From assembly GCA_037043235.1 (NCBI GenBank), contig JAWRVZ010000056.1, positions 943,501-1,007,500 of the forward strand: a stretch of 64,000 nt of DNA. Direction: 5' to 3'. The notes under the pieces are model-generated. The model was not told the origin of the DNA, searched no databases, and saw only the letters and a list, made by a program, of their open reading frames with translations. The position numbers were made by a program, and so were the translations under genes. Below are positions 1 to 12,183 of this stretch, in pieces. This DNA comes from Rhodeus uyekii (taxonomy: Eukaryota; Chordata; Actinopteri; Cypriniformes; Acheilognathidae). How positions within the stretch are numbered: position 1 is the first letter of the stretch; every line of letters begins with the position of its first letter.

Positions 1-3000
1 TTCAAGTAGTACAGGGGCCCAGACATTTCCTTAAATAGAGCTCTCTGAGCTCAAATCCGCAGACTTGAGGCTCACATTCCAGGAATAGCTCCAGCTGTGA
101 CATTCTGTGCCATACGAACACACAACCCCTGGAACGTCCACAGGTAGACTAAATTGATGTTCCATTCCAGTGAGGCTTATATAGACGGTACAGTCATCGG
201 ATTACAATGACACATTGTGCCAAAGGTTCACATAGAAAAACTCTATGAAGCCTGATTTTTATTTTTTTCATTAATATCATCCCTTTATTGAGGAACAGCA
301 ATATAAATAATTATTTGTTTATCATATTGCCCTAAATATATAAGCAGATTCAAATAAAAATGAATTAATTTAATCAGAAATCTAAAAAAAGATTAAAGAA
401 ATGTAATATTCTTTATTGAAGTATAAATGTTTATTGTTTTATTTATTTAAATGGAAACTGTCAAAAGTAATAAGTACTCTTTTTAAGTATATATTATTAT
501 TTTTTATGACTTGGGTATATACTGGTAGTTATCGAACATTATCTATCATTATTGATCGTTTAAATTGTACAATTCGGATTTGTCTGACACTCTAATTTTA
601 GTTAGTTCAGTTGTTTCCCTGTTGTTTTATAGTTTTAAAGCTATAAAATGTCCCTTCAGTTTGAAATCGCCTGCAATGAGACTTGCTCTGGGTTTTTATT
701 TCATTGCTCGTTGTTCTTTGTTTTAACATTTGTATTGGTATTTTGCTTGCAGTTTTTATGAACTCTTATTCATTGAAAGACTACATGCAATATTTGCACA
801 TGGAATAATTTGTTTGTGACAAAAGATAACTGAAGTTGCAAAACGCACACATGCCCTTGGGCTTCCACAGGTAGACTAAATTTCCATTCAATTCCAGCAC
901 ATCTTTTACGATCATCAGGTTACAATGGCACTTCCTGCCCGAGGTTGTCCTGTCTGAGGAGTATGAATGGAGCAGGTTTTTGGGGCCAAAGTTTGAGGCC
1001 TCAGAGTTTCCTCACTGACTGCTGATGATGTGAAATACTAGCTCTCTTTAGCAAAACAACCATATCAAAAATGCAATGACTAGACTATTCATTGTTGTAA
1101 TTGTGGAGGAATCGCTCCTAGTCAACGTATATTTGCGGTTGTCGTTTCAGCGATTATCACAGATAATGTCAGGATGTCTCTTTTTTTCAGGATCAGGCTA
1201 AACCTGTTGAAACATTTGGGTCAAGTTGAAAACAGCATGGCTCATTTGCACAGGTTGAACTCTTGTCTGGGCTTTCGTCTAACACAGTAAAGGTCAGATA
1301 GAGAAAACACTTCAGGGTCAGTGAATGGATTCTCATGTGGGACGCGACGAGCTTCCTGCATTTGAGAGCGAGAGCTCATCATCCGTACTGAACAATAGAG
1401 ACTCGCACAGATGACTCGGAGCCACTGTGACTGCTGTGTCTACTGACAGAGGCAGGTGTTTCCCACTTTGTTGTCGGTCCAGCTGAGCTCAATGGTTAGT
1501 TAGCCTGCACTGCTATTTCCAACATCGAACAGGATTAGCAACCATAAATATCACTGGCTTGAAGGAAGAGAGGAAGAAAGTGTATGCACGAGTACAGACA
1601 AACTCTTAGTACAAAGCGCCTGCCAAGCCAAAATTAGAACTGTCGGCCTCATTCTCTAATTTTTACAGCAGACGTAACATTTGGCGATTTGTGTGCGAAG
1701 AGGAACTGGGGGGCGGATGACCTGAATTTGCGTGCTTAAACCCTGTCTGTGTAGGAGTCAGAAGGTCAGGACCTTTGAGGCAGAAAGAGGAAGAGGATCA
1801 TACCTCATTTCCACCAAAATCCAATGTGGCTGGCAAACCTTCACAATTCAACTGGCCTGAGAGCTGAATAATGACGTAACTGACTGTTACAACACAACAT
1901 GTCCACAATCAAACGTGGTCTTTGTTTACAAGCTTATTCCCAGTTTTGAGAATGTGCCATCAAGAACTTATAACAAATTGGCTCTGCCCTTTGGGAATGA
2001 AGGGGGTATCGGTGAGTTTCTGTATGGCTTGGCCCAGCTACTGTAAATGCTGAAATATAAGTGTGCTATAAGGCTCAGACAGTGTGCCAGTGGGGTCTGG
2101 GCCTGTGGAGACCTGTAGAGATCGAGCCATTGCCTGTTAAAACTGCTCTTGAGGGAAGGTGGGGCCACTGAAGTTCAACAGGGGCCTCTTGTTAAAAAAA
2201 ATGTCTCTCTTTCTCTGCCAACTACAGCTTCAGCTTCTCCAGAGCTTCACGCACACTCCCCGTAGGTGTCATTTCAGGATACCACACATCGATTCTGTCA
2301 TTTTTTCATTCTTTCCTCTGTTACTTCTTGGAGCGTCATCTGAGGCTTTCCTCTCAGCTTCCCACTCACAAGAGTGTCTTATTCCCGACTCCTGGGAATC
2401 TTTTCAATGGGCCTCTGTCCTTCACATGGAAGTGTTTCCATTGGTCATTTGGTGGAATGGTGTTTGATTTAGCCATAAGGTAATTCTCCTCTCTCTCTTT
2501 CTCTTCCCCTCCTTTTCCTTTCTCCATATAAATGATGCTCCGTATTTCTCTCCACCCACCACTCTGCTGAATGCATTAGATCTTGGGGAGTCCGTTTAAG
2601 GAAGTGTTTGCTAAAGTAGCGTTGAGGGGGATGATCTCAAAAAGAAGGTATGTGTCTAACCAGTGTCGTTTCGGATGCAACGCACCCCAGTCGGAAACTG
2701 TGCATTCTTCTGTTAGACCTGTGGTATGCCAGCACATTCCGCACTGCTGAGCTGGAGCAAGCAGCCAGAGGGATGGGTGGGGCATCCTCGCTCGCTTGCT
2801 CGGTCGCTCACTCTCTATCTCTCTCTCTCTCTCTCTCGTTCTTTCTCTTCTCATTCTCTAGCCACTTTTTCCAAATAGGCCATTTTTCCTTTCCCCTCTT
2901 TCCCTACTGGAAAAATCTTCTCGTTGCAAGTTCGTACTGTGTCCACAGACCAATTCCAGTATTGTTTTTTCCCCTCATAAGTGGAAAAGGGTACAGACAG

Positions 3001-3395
3001 ACCTAATTTGTAGACGTTCTGATGTGATATACAGCAGGGTGTTTTTTTACTGCTCTGTCTGGTGCATATTAGCATTATTTCTGAACCTGAGCTTGTGTGT
3101 CCACTGTCTCCCTCTCAGAAGATTAAAAAGTGGTGCTCCCAGGAACACAATGTGTCCTTACTTTGTTGACTCAACAACTATAAAAAAGGAATGATCCTGT
3201 TCTAAACCAACTCTTCCTATGTTTGTTGTGCTAACAAGACAAATATTAGACAATGGTTGAGCCCAGGATCACGGTGGATGCAGCCACATTATGAACTTTA
3301 CCAAGAGACACCATGGTGTTACCATAATGTTTTCTTTTATTGCTGTAAAAAACACTACTATGATAGTGCTGTTGAAGCACCTTTTAGTATGTATG
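1..3395. other. samd4a intron, mostly unique AT-rich sequence
   Basis: No exon is visible. Two diverged copies of a roughly 110-bp block lie at 115-235 and 843-955, and a CT microsatellite at 2811-2837. Small ORFs here have no recognisable protein. Confidence 0.5.
115..955 (+). repeat. diverged direct repeat (two blocks about 110 bp)
   Basis: Blocks 115-235 and 843-955 share the run tccacaggtagactaaatt and, further on, a region like tcatcggattacaatggcac. The 600 bp between them is not duplicated. Confidence 0.6.
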
Positions 3396-3425
3396 CTACC
3401 ATTTAAATGTTTGGGGTCAGAAAGA

Positions 3426-4278
3426 TCAGCCAACCACAGGGATGGCAGAAACTCATGCGTTTAAGCACAGCCAGGACGATCTACTGAAGTTCAAAAGGAG
3501 CATCAAAATTGGGAAGAAAGGGTATTTAAGTGACTTTGATTGTGTCGTGTTTGTATTTCAGAAACTTCTGACTCCTGAAAATACTGGGATTTTCATGAAC
3601 AAACATCTCTAGGATTTACAGAAATCGTCCAAAAAAGAGAAAATATCCAGTGAACAGTAGTTCTGTGGACGAAAATGCCTTTTAATGCCAGAAGACTGGT
3701 TTGAAGTGATAGAAAGGTGACATTAACTCAAATAACCACTTGTTACAACCAAGATTTGCAGAAGAGCATCTCTGATACAAAACACATTGAACCTTGTAGC
3801 AGTTGGACTACAGCAGTGGAAGACACACCAGGTGCCGCTGCGCTCAGCCTAGAAAAGGAAACTGATGTTACAATTTGCATGGGCTCACTAAAATTGGACA
3901 GTAGAAGATTGAAAAAGGGATGTCTAGTCTGAGTCTCTATCTGTTGTGACATTCAGATAGTAGGGTAAGAATTTGGCATAAACATTTACATTTATGCATT
4001 TGGCCAAAGCGACTTTCATTGCATTCAAGGAACACATTGAATTAGTTCTTTCTTTGGTGTTGTAAACACCAATGCTCTACAGATTGAGCTACAGGAAAGC
4101 AATATCAAAACATGGATCCATCCTGCCTTGTATCAAGTGATTAGCTGCTGGTGGTGTAGTAGTATCGGGCACACTTTGGGCAACTGAGCACCTTGTTGAA
4201 TCTGTGCCATGAAGAATTAAGGCAGTTATGAAGGCAAAAGGGGTCCAACTCAGTACTAACAAAGTGTACCTAATAAAG
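3426..4278 (+). mobile_element. Tc1/mariner remnant, interrupted by a SINE
   Basis: Degenerate Tc1-like transposon sequence that keeps stretches resembling the transposase of the better copy at 24205-25222, but with many indels and no usable ORF. The 3' terminal sequence ggtacctaataaag-like ends at 4278. A SINE fragment (3983-4096) splits it. The L2 tail starts at the next base. Confidence 0.75.
3983..4096 (-). mobile_element. tRNA-derived SINE fragment
   Basis: In plus orientation it reads tail first (atttacatttatgcatttgg, then gcgact...cattgcattcaagg) and ends with the tRNA-like part (gctctacagattgagctaca). It belongs to the same family as the copies at 26291, 42378, 44790, 58621 and 61772. 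Confidence 0.75.
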
Positions 4279-7200
4279 TCAAGTCAAGTCAAGTCACCTT
4301 TATTTATATAGCGCTTTTTACAATGTAGATTGTTTCAAAGCAGCTTTACAGGAAAAACAATATAAACAAAGTTTGTTTGGCTGAACAGAAGCCCCAAAAG
4401 AGCAGGCGAATCAATACAATTGATGAATTTTAAGTGTTAAGTTTCCCAAACTGAGCAAGCCATAGGCGACAGCGGCAAGGAACCAAAACTCCGGCAGGTG
4501 ACGTAACGAATGAAGAATAGAATGGAGAAAAAACCTTGGGAGAAACCAGGCTCAGTTGGGGGACCAGTTCTCCTCTGGCCAACAGCCAAATAGTGCATGA
4601 TTATTATACAACAATTCAAGTCCAATATGAAGTCCAATTTGGTCCGGTTAGAGATGGGTTCATGATCGTCACAGGGGAGGGTCCAGTAGAGTCACGGTCT
4701 CCGCAGACACCCCAGGGCAGTGCTGTGCTCGTGTCCAGGTCCTTCATCTGATCTGGATACGGCCCGAATCCAGCTGACCACGGTAACCTCGGAATAAACA
4801 GATACCAATATCAGCGTAGATGCCATTCTTCTTCTGATGTATCGAGTACATCAGGTGTTATGGGAATGTTCCCGGTTCCGGCTTATCTAAATTATGCAGC
4901 CTAACAATCATTTTACATGATTTGGATTAAAAATGTATGTATAATGTGTTATGTGTATGCCAGGTTGAAAAGATGTGTTTTTAGTCTACATTTAAACTGA
5001 CAGAGTGTGTCTGCTTCCCGAACTGTAATAGGAAGACTGTTCCAGAGTTTAGGAGCTAAATAGGAAAAGGATCGCCCGCCAGCAGTTGACTTTGATATTC
5101 TAGGTATTATAAGCTGGTCAGTATTTTGGGATCGCAATAGACGTGAAGGACTATAATGTGTTAAGAGATCGCTCAAGTACTGTGGAGCTAAACCATTTAA
5201 TGCTTTGTAAGTAATTAGCAAGATTTTAAAATGTATTCGGTGTTTAATAGGAAGCCAGTGCAGGTTTGACAGAACTGGGCTAATATGCTCATACTTCCTG
5301 GTTCTAGTAAGAACTCGAGCTGCTGCATTTTGGACCAGTTGGAATTTGTTTATTAAGCGTGCAGAGCAACCACCTAGTAAAGCATTACAATAATCTAGCC
5401 TTGAACTCATGAACGCATGAACTAACTTTTCCGCATTTGTCTTAGATAGCATATGTCGCAATTTAGATATATTTTTAAGATGGAAGAACGCCGTTTTACA
5501 GATGCTAGAAACATGGCTTTCAAATGAAAGATTGGTATCAAAGAGCACACCCAGGTTTCTAACTGACGACGAAGACTTGACAGAGCAGCCATCGAGTGTT
5601 AGGCAGTAGTCTAGATTATTATGTGCCGAACTTTTTGGTCTGATAATTAGAATCTCTGTTTTTTCAGAATTTAGCAGTAGAAAGTTATTAGTCATCCAAT
5701 TTTTTATATCGGTTATGCATTCTGTTAATTCAGTGAATTTGTTCGTTTCATCAGGATGAGAAGAAATATAGAGCTGAGTATCATCAGCGTAACAATGAAA
5801 GCTAATGCCATGCTTCCTAATAACTGCACCCAAAGGAAGCATGTAAAGGGTGAAAAGCAATGGTCCTAGTACTGAACCTTGAGGAACTCCATATTGAACC
5901 CGTGACCGATATGACATCTCCTCATTTAATGCTACAAACTGATAACGCTCAGATAAGTATGACTTGAACCAGGCTAATGCAACTCCACTAATGCCAACAT
6001 AATTTTCAAGTCTATTCAGAAGGATTTTGTGGTCAATAGTATCAAATGCAGCACTAAGGTCCAGTAACACTAACAGAGAGATACAACCACGATCGGATGA
6101 TAATAGCAAATCATTTGTAACTCTAATTAGAGCAGTCTCAGTACTATGATATGGTCTAAATCCTGACTGGAAATCCTCGTAGATGCTGTTTCTTTCTAGA
6201 AAGGAACATAGTTGTAAAGATATTGCCTTTTCTAGAATCTTTGACAAGAAAGGTAGATTCGATATCGGCCTGTAATTAACTAATTCTGTAGGATCAAGTT
6301 GTGGTTTTTTAATAAGCGGTTTAATTACAGCCAGCTTAAAGGTTTTTGGTACGTATCCTAATGACAAAGAAGAATTAATAATATTAAGAATAGGATCTAT
6401 GATTTCTGGAAGCATCTCTTTCAGTAGCTTAGTCGGTATTGGGTCTAGCATACATGTTGTTGATTTTGATGATTTAACGAGTTTAGACAATTCTTCCTCC
6501 CCAATAGCAATGAAGGATTGGAATTTTTCTTCAGGGACACTAAAATGTACTGTATTTTGGAATATTGTAGTAGATTGTTGCATGTTTATTATTTTCTCTC
6601 TAATATTATTAATTTTGCAAGTAAAGAAGTCCATGAAGTCATTAGTGCTGTGCTGATTTAAAGCATCTGGGGTTGAGGCTTTATTTCTTGTTAATTTAGT
6701 CACTGTATCAAATAAATACCTAGGGTTGTATTTGTTTTCTTCTAAGAGGGTAGAAAAGTAAGTAGATCTAGCTGATCTTAAGGCCTTTCTGAATGCAATA
6801 GAGCTGTCTTTCCATGAAAGGCGAAAAACCTCTAGCTTAGTTTTTTTCCAGCTCCGCTCCATTTTTCTGGCTGCTCTCTTGAGGGCCCGGGTGTGCTCGT
6901 TGTACCACGGTGTTGGACTATTTTCTTTAATCTTCTTTAAGCGTAACGGAGCAACAGTGTCTAAAGTGCTGGAAAAGAGAGAGTTTATAGTTTCTGTTGC
7001 AACATCAAGTTCTTCTAGGCTATCTGGGATGTTAAGTAGATGAAACTGATCGGGAAGATTATTTATAAAGCTATCTTTTGTGTTAGGAGTGATAGTTCTA
7101 CTATATTTATAACAGGGAGTTAGTTTTTCGACTTTGGCTAAAGGTAATCTACACGCAACTAAGTAATGATCTGAGATGTCATCGCTCTGCTGCAGAATTT

Positions 7201-7860
7201 GAACAGTATCAACATTGATCCCATATGACAATATTAGATCTAAAGTATGATTACGAGAATGAGTGGGTCCTGATACATGTTGTGTAACTCCAATAGAGTT
7301 TAAAATGTCTCTAAATGCCAATCCCAATGCGTCTTTTTCATTATCTACATGGATGTTAAAATCACCGACGATTATGACTTTATCTGCAGACATTACTAAT
7401 CCTGAGAGAAAATCAGCAAATTCTTTGATAAAGTCTGTATGGTGCCCTGGTGGCCTGTATAGAATAGCCAGCACAAAAGTTAAACAGGAATTATTACTTG
7501 CACTAGATAATTTTACATTGAGGACCATCACTTCAAAAGAATTATATTTCAAATTAGACCTTTGAGCAGTACTGATCGTGTTACTATAAATTACAGCAAC
7601 ACCTCCTCCTTTACCTTTCAGACGAGGCTCATGTTTATAACAGTAATTTTGAGGGGTGGACTCATTTAAAGTAATATAATCGTCTGGTTTTAGCCAAGTT
7701 TCTGTCAAACACAGCACATCTAGTTTATGATCTGTAATCATATCATTTACAATAAGTGCTTTTGAGGAAAGGGATCGTATATTCAGTAACCCAAGCTTTA
7801 TCATTTGTTCATTTGTGTTATATCCGTTCTTAGTTGTTTGTAAATCAATTAAATTTTTAC
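4279..7860 (-). mobile_element. L2-clade non-LTR retrotransposon (LINE)
   Basis: The minus-strand element has one long endonuclease-reverse transcriptase ORF (4949-7804), about 670 bp of 3' UTR, and a 3' end in short tandem aagtc-type repeats at 4279-4297. These tails are typical of L2 elements in fish. The 5' boundary cannot be fixed by eye; the value given is a minimum estimate. Confidence 0.85.
4949..7804 (-). CDS. L2-type LINE polyprotein: endonuclease and reverse transcriptase
   Basis: A 951-residue uninterrupted ORF. The apurinic-type endonuclease domain fills about residues 3-220: LNIRSL (N8), LTETWL (E36), VGDFNIH (D148, N150) and SDHYLV (D212, H213), all catalytic positions present. 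The reverse transcriptase spans about 440-760: NYRPISNLPFLSKILE, FQSGFRPYHSTETALI, LLDLSAAFDTIDH (D582), GVPQGSVLGPLLF, and YADD at 672-675 with its catalytic Asp pair. The C terminus has the usual HWLPIKHRI and ARVLTRTRK-like blocks. The protein nicks DNA and copies its own RNA at the nick. It lies antisense in a samd4a intron. No stop or frameshift was seen, so the copy is young or still capable; whether the 5' end is complete is unknown. Confidence 0.9.
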   Translation of the reverse strand: MIKLGLLNIRSLSSKALIVNDMITDHKLDVLCLTETWLKPDDYITLNESTPQNYCYKHEPRLKGKGGGVAVIYSNTISTAQRSNLKYNSFEVMVLNVKLSSASNNSCLTFVLAILYRPPGHHTDFIKEFADFLSGLVMSADKVIIVGDFNIHVDNEKDALGLAFRDILNSIGVTQHVSGPTHSRNHTLDLILSYGINVDTVQILQQSDDISDHYLVACRLPLAKVEKLTPCYKYSRTITPNTKDSFINNLPDQFHLLNIPDSLEELDVATETINSLFSSTLDTVAPLRLKKIKENSPTPWYNEHTRALKRAARKMERSWKKTKLEVFRLSWKDSSIAFRKALRSARSTYFSTLLEENKYNPRYLFDTVTKLTRNKASTPDALNQHSTNDFMDFFTCKINNIREKIINMQQSTTIFQNTVHFSVPEEKFQSFIAIGEEELSKLVKSSKSTTCMLDPIPTKLLKEMLPEIIDPILNIINSSLSLGYVPKTFKLAVIKPLIKKPQLDPTELVNYRPISNLPFLSKILEKAISLQLCSFLERNSIYEDFQSGFRPYHSTETALIRVTNDLLLSSDRGCISLLVLLDLSAAFDTIDHKILLNRLENYVGISGVALAWFKSYLSERYQFVALNEEMSYRSRVQYGVPQGSVLGPLLFTLYMLPLGAVIRKHGISFHCYADDTQLYISSHPDETNKFTELTECITDIKNWMTNNFLLLNSEKTEILIIRPKSSAHNNLDYCLTLDGCSVKSSSSVRNLGVLFDTNLSFESHVSSICKTAFFHLKNISKLRHMLSKTNAEKLVHAFMSSRLDYCNALLGGCSARLINKFQLVQNAAARVLTRTRKYEHISPVLSNLHWLPIKHRIHFKILLITYKALNGLAPQYLSDLLTHYSPSRLLRSQNTDQLIIPRISKSTAGGRSFSYLAPKLWNSLPITVREADTLCQFKCRLKTHLFNLAYT

Positions 7861-8350
7861 TCTTAAACGATTTTGAGAGAAAGTGGCTGGTGAGTGTATA
7901 TTATGTAAGAAAAAAATAAGACTATGGAAATCTGATACCGTAGTACTTCTTTTAAGAGACAAAGGTGAAAACGAGGTCACAAAGCAGCATTTCAGTGACC
8001 TTACTGTGTGCACTGTGTCAGCACAGGATGTGTGGTATGTGTGTGTGTGTGGTTTCAGTTGATGCCATCTCTGATGGTTTCATATAAATAGGGTGTTATC
8101 ACCAGTCCACTGGTGTTTAGATTCGGTGTTGTAGCCATCCTATTTTTAGCTAGAGAATCATGTGTCTCACAAACACATCTCCTCCCATACAGACGTGGGC
8201 GTGTGCATGACTGTTTGTATGAATGTGCGCGTGTTTTTATCATCCACCAATTGTGTCCCTGGTGTTAATGGAGCATCTGGTCACAAATGATGGCCGTTGG
8301 ATGTTATCCAGGTTCAAAAGGGCCACTGATGCTGTTACCAGCTTGCAGGG

Positions 8351-8351
<1 letters not shown>

Positions 8352-8383
<32 letters not shown>
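8352..8383. repeat. poly-G run, 32 bases
   Basis: A homopolymer of 32 G after gcagggc. It can form quadruplex DNA, and its length in the assembly is unreliable. Confidence 0.95.
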
Positions 8384-8386
<3 letters not shown>

Positions 8387-11300
8387 TATTCAGTCTCTCA
8401 TTAAAAGTGACTCAAAGTTCATCTAATTAAAAGGGGAAAATGTCTGTCTGTGTACGGTCGGCTGAATGGTCTCTAATGTGCACTGCTTGGGTTTAACCAC
8501 CCATCTCCGTCTGGTGAACATCACGTCTGTCTGTGTATCTGTTGGTTTGTTTGTTAAAGGACTGTCAATGTAGGCTGGCTGTATTCTCTTCATATATTCT
8601 CTCACACTTTGCTTCATATGTAATATAACAATTGATATCTTTCTGACACTCTGCTATCCCAGGAGATGCACTTCGGTAATGATTCGTATTATTATGCGAT
8701 ATTGCTTTTATAAAACAAGAATGTGAGAAGTAATGAATGATTCAGTGACTCACTAAAGACAGAAGCTGAATTCAAAATAACGTATCAGCATACTAGTCTT
8801 CCTATTTTTATTTATTTCTATTTAATTTGTTTTACATGTAAAATTAGTGGTAATTATGACTGACTGAATTTGGAATATTATACAATCTTGTTTGATTCCT
8901 GAATGAATCAGTGTTTTGAATGAATTACTTGATTAAATGATTCATTGACTAACTAATAAACAGTCAAAATGGGTTTTTGTGGTTTTGTAATAATGCTCTT
9001 TTTATGTATTTGTTTTTGATGATTTTTAACAGAAAAAAGATACATGTACATATATTATGAAAACAAACATAATTTGTATTATCAACTTAATGTATCTCAA
9101 TTACATCTTGCCTTTTTTGAGTCTGAATCTGAATTAGAAAATCTGAATTTGAAACGGCATGCTACTTTTACTATTTCTGTCAGATCTTTGTGTGTAAAAA
9201 TTAGGAGTAGGATGATATTCTGAATGATTGAATTGATTCATTGACTCACTCATAAAGACAGTAATGTGTTTAGTGAGGCTCACTCATGAGGAATAGTTTC
9301 TCCGTGTTTTTGCTCAGGCCTGGCTCCTCTAGAGTAGTTTGTGCGCTCAAACATTGTGCCGTTGAAGAGCAACTTCTAATTTAAGAAATTCGGAAGGTTA
9401 AGTGCAAGGGGTGGAGAAAATACAAATTACGGTCAAACACAAGGATGTTTGAAAGCTCTGTTCCCTGAGAGCGGGCGCCACGTGGAGTTCACTAGAACAC
9501 ATTGTTTTACTGTCTAAAAATGACTCAGTGAAGCCTTAAAGAAGGGCTTTCCTCAGACTGACCGCTGTGAATCAACTGTGATTCACAGACTCTCTGCCGA
9601 ATGTTCCTTTCACTCTTTCTCCTTTTCTTTCAGTCACATCCAACTTTTTCTTTCCAATGCTTTAGTTAATAGCTGTAAAACCTTTAAATACTGTAAAAGG
9701 AGGGCACTTTGGTGGATGGGTCAAAAGAAGAGTTGAAGAGAAAGAAAGGAGGGTGTTGTGGGCACAGAGAGAGAGTCAGAGAGAAACACATTCCTGTGAG
9801 GGTCACGTTCCAGAAGCTCCGGGGTCTATGAATCGGCTGCTTGGCCATGAGATATGAATTTGTATGTACCTTCCACTGGTCTACAGATAAAAAAAAGCTT
9901 ACAGCAGGTTTACCTACTTTCCTTACCTGGTCAAGCTGATTTGTAATGGTGTTTTTGGAAATTTAAAGCTGGCTAGGTCGCTAAAATTATTCAAAATAGA
10001 TTTTCAATAATTGGAATAAAGCTAAAGTCAAATCAAATAGAAATATTACATTTAAATCATAGATGTTGAAAAAGAAATGTTGCATTGACAACAAATTGAG
10101 GTTGAAATAAATTGTAGTACTAAAAACATGAACATGAATTAAAACCTAAATTAAAGCTATATAGAAATAAAAAAAACTAATAAAAATGACAAAAGATTAT
10201 ACTAAATCTTAAAATTAAAAAATAAAAGCTGATTCAAAAGATTTATAAATGCTATAATATATACATTATACTAAAAGTACACTGGTTAGAGTTGATATGG
10301 AATTCTAATATCAGCCATTTATTGATTATTAATTAATGGCCTATTCAGACATGGTAGGTTCAGAAATGTGTCAGAACGTAATGCAAGTATGATAAAGTAC
10401 TGACTGAACTCAAATTATTTCTTAAATTTACATGCATAGCTGACATATGAAATGGTTTTGGAGTGTGTTCTTCACAGCAGTGAGACCTAGAAAAAGGAGA
10501 GTGTGAGAAACCGAGCCAACGTCTCTCTGGAAGCTCTGTAAAGTGAAGGAAGTGAATGGGAGGATGGTGGTAGAGGAAGTCAGAATCCTTGAGATGAGTA
10601 GGCTGCATTGTTTTAGCAGCAGCACTCCCTCTATATTTCCAGCTGGATGGGTGGAGCAAAGGAAGAACTGTTTAATGATGGAGGAGTGTGGGAGCCATAG
10701 AGGAGCTGGCAACCACTGAGGTGGAGCAGGACGCTGGCCAAGTTGAATGCTGGCCTCTAATTTTAGTAGAGGAGTGTTACTGCGGGTCAGGAGGACTTTA
10801 TTACGAGATAAACTCATCACAACCTTTGGCAAGGCACAAACTGAGCCGAGCTGAGTGCTGACACATTATGGTGGACGAATAACCTTCTCTCATCACTCTT
10901 TGGACTTTCCTGTGTTTCTGACGAAGCGCTTTTGCCTATTGTTGATTTCAGAAGCTTTTTTTGCATAGTTTGCCACATCTTGCAAAAGTTTCTCCTTGTG
11001 AGTCACAAGGAGTGTCATATTGTTAGTGGTTTGTGATTGCGGTTGAACACATGGTCTTATTTAGTGCTTAAGACATGAACGTGATTAAATGTTTCCATTT
11101 TTTTTGTTTTATGCTTTATAACAAATAGATATATAACAAAAAAATGCAAGTCTCGTTGAAAAAGGACCACAAGGAGGTGTGAACTGGGTTTGTCTACTTG
11201 CCCTCTGTAAGCCCGTTGTTCCATCAGTAAAAATGGAAGTGCCTGAAAAAGACTTTCGAGAGAGACACTTAATCATCGGTCCCCAGTTGTCCTCAAGTCT

Positions 11301-11815
11301 GCTTGTCTCTCTCTTTAGCGTGCCATCGGTATGATGAGGTCTGAACATGCATAGCTCCCTGCTAAACATGACAGAAGACCTCTGAAACATCTCTACATCT
11401 CGAGTCATTTATGATCCTGTTTCATTAACGCTGCAATCATTGTTTTCTTTGTAATCACTGTGCAAAGCATGTCAGGGTCACATTTTGTCCCAAAATCAAA
11501 CGGGGGGAAAGTTTTTCATAACGAATATTACCATAATGCAGGATATATTTTTTGTTGCATTTTAAGGGAGAATTCCATTTTATATTCCTCTGAAAATTAA
11601 TAAAGGCAAGTAAAATAGTATTTGATTGTAGATCGTCGTCTTATAAAGTTAGTTTTTGGAATTCCTATTATTTTCATTCATTATTTCTTTGAGTACACAT
11701 TAAAGACATTCTTTTCTCACATTATGGTAATAGGATATACTTTATTAGGTTATTTATTTTTATGGTGCCCTTTTCTGTAAATATTTTATTTTTTAAGGTG
11801 TAAACTTATGCTATA
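8384..11815. other. samd4a intron without exons; AP-1 motif cluster
   Basis: AT-rich intronic DNA with no exon or long ORF I can support. TGACTCA occurs at 8408-8414, 8746-8752, 9242-9248 and 9521-9527. The two middle copies lie in a loosely repeated sequence like gaatgattcattgactcact. Confidence 0.5.
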
Positions 11816-12082
11816 TAGTAATCCCTCGCCACTTCGCGGTTCAAGTTTCGTGGCCTCAGTGCATCGCGGATTTTTCAAAAATATTAATCGAAAAAAAAAC
11901 AATAAATAAATAAAAACGCCGTATCGGCAGCCGTATTGCAGAAAGCAGCTTTGCTTCTTCGTTATGCGCGAGAAATTGTGTCCCAGGATGCCAGACAAAG
12001 AGAGAAACTCTCTGAGGCTTTGTACACACCCACGTGATTGGTTCCCGGCACCAGATTGACCGCAATAAACGAGGGACCACTG
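11816..12082. mobile_element. Tigger/pogo-like MITE
   Basis: Terminal inverted repeats tagtaatccctcgccacttc... and ...aacgagggaccactg are flanked by TA on both sides. The interior resembles the element at 62815-63192. It ends about 100 bp before the first samd4a exon of the window. Confidence 0.7.
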
Positions 12083-12183
12083 TACTTTGAATTCCTTTTA
12101 CTTTAAGCTACCTTTTCTGTTAATGTATGCTAAACTTTTCCTAACTTATGCTATTAACTCTCTTTTTATTGTTTGTTTTGCAG

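Noticed and set aside
10428..10832. 134-codon minus-strand ORF in the samd4a intron
   Set aside because: No recognisable domain, no splice or promoter context, and an overlapping ORF of similar quality in another frame suggests chance.
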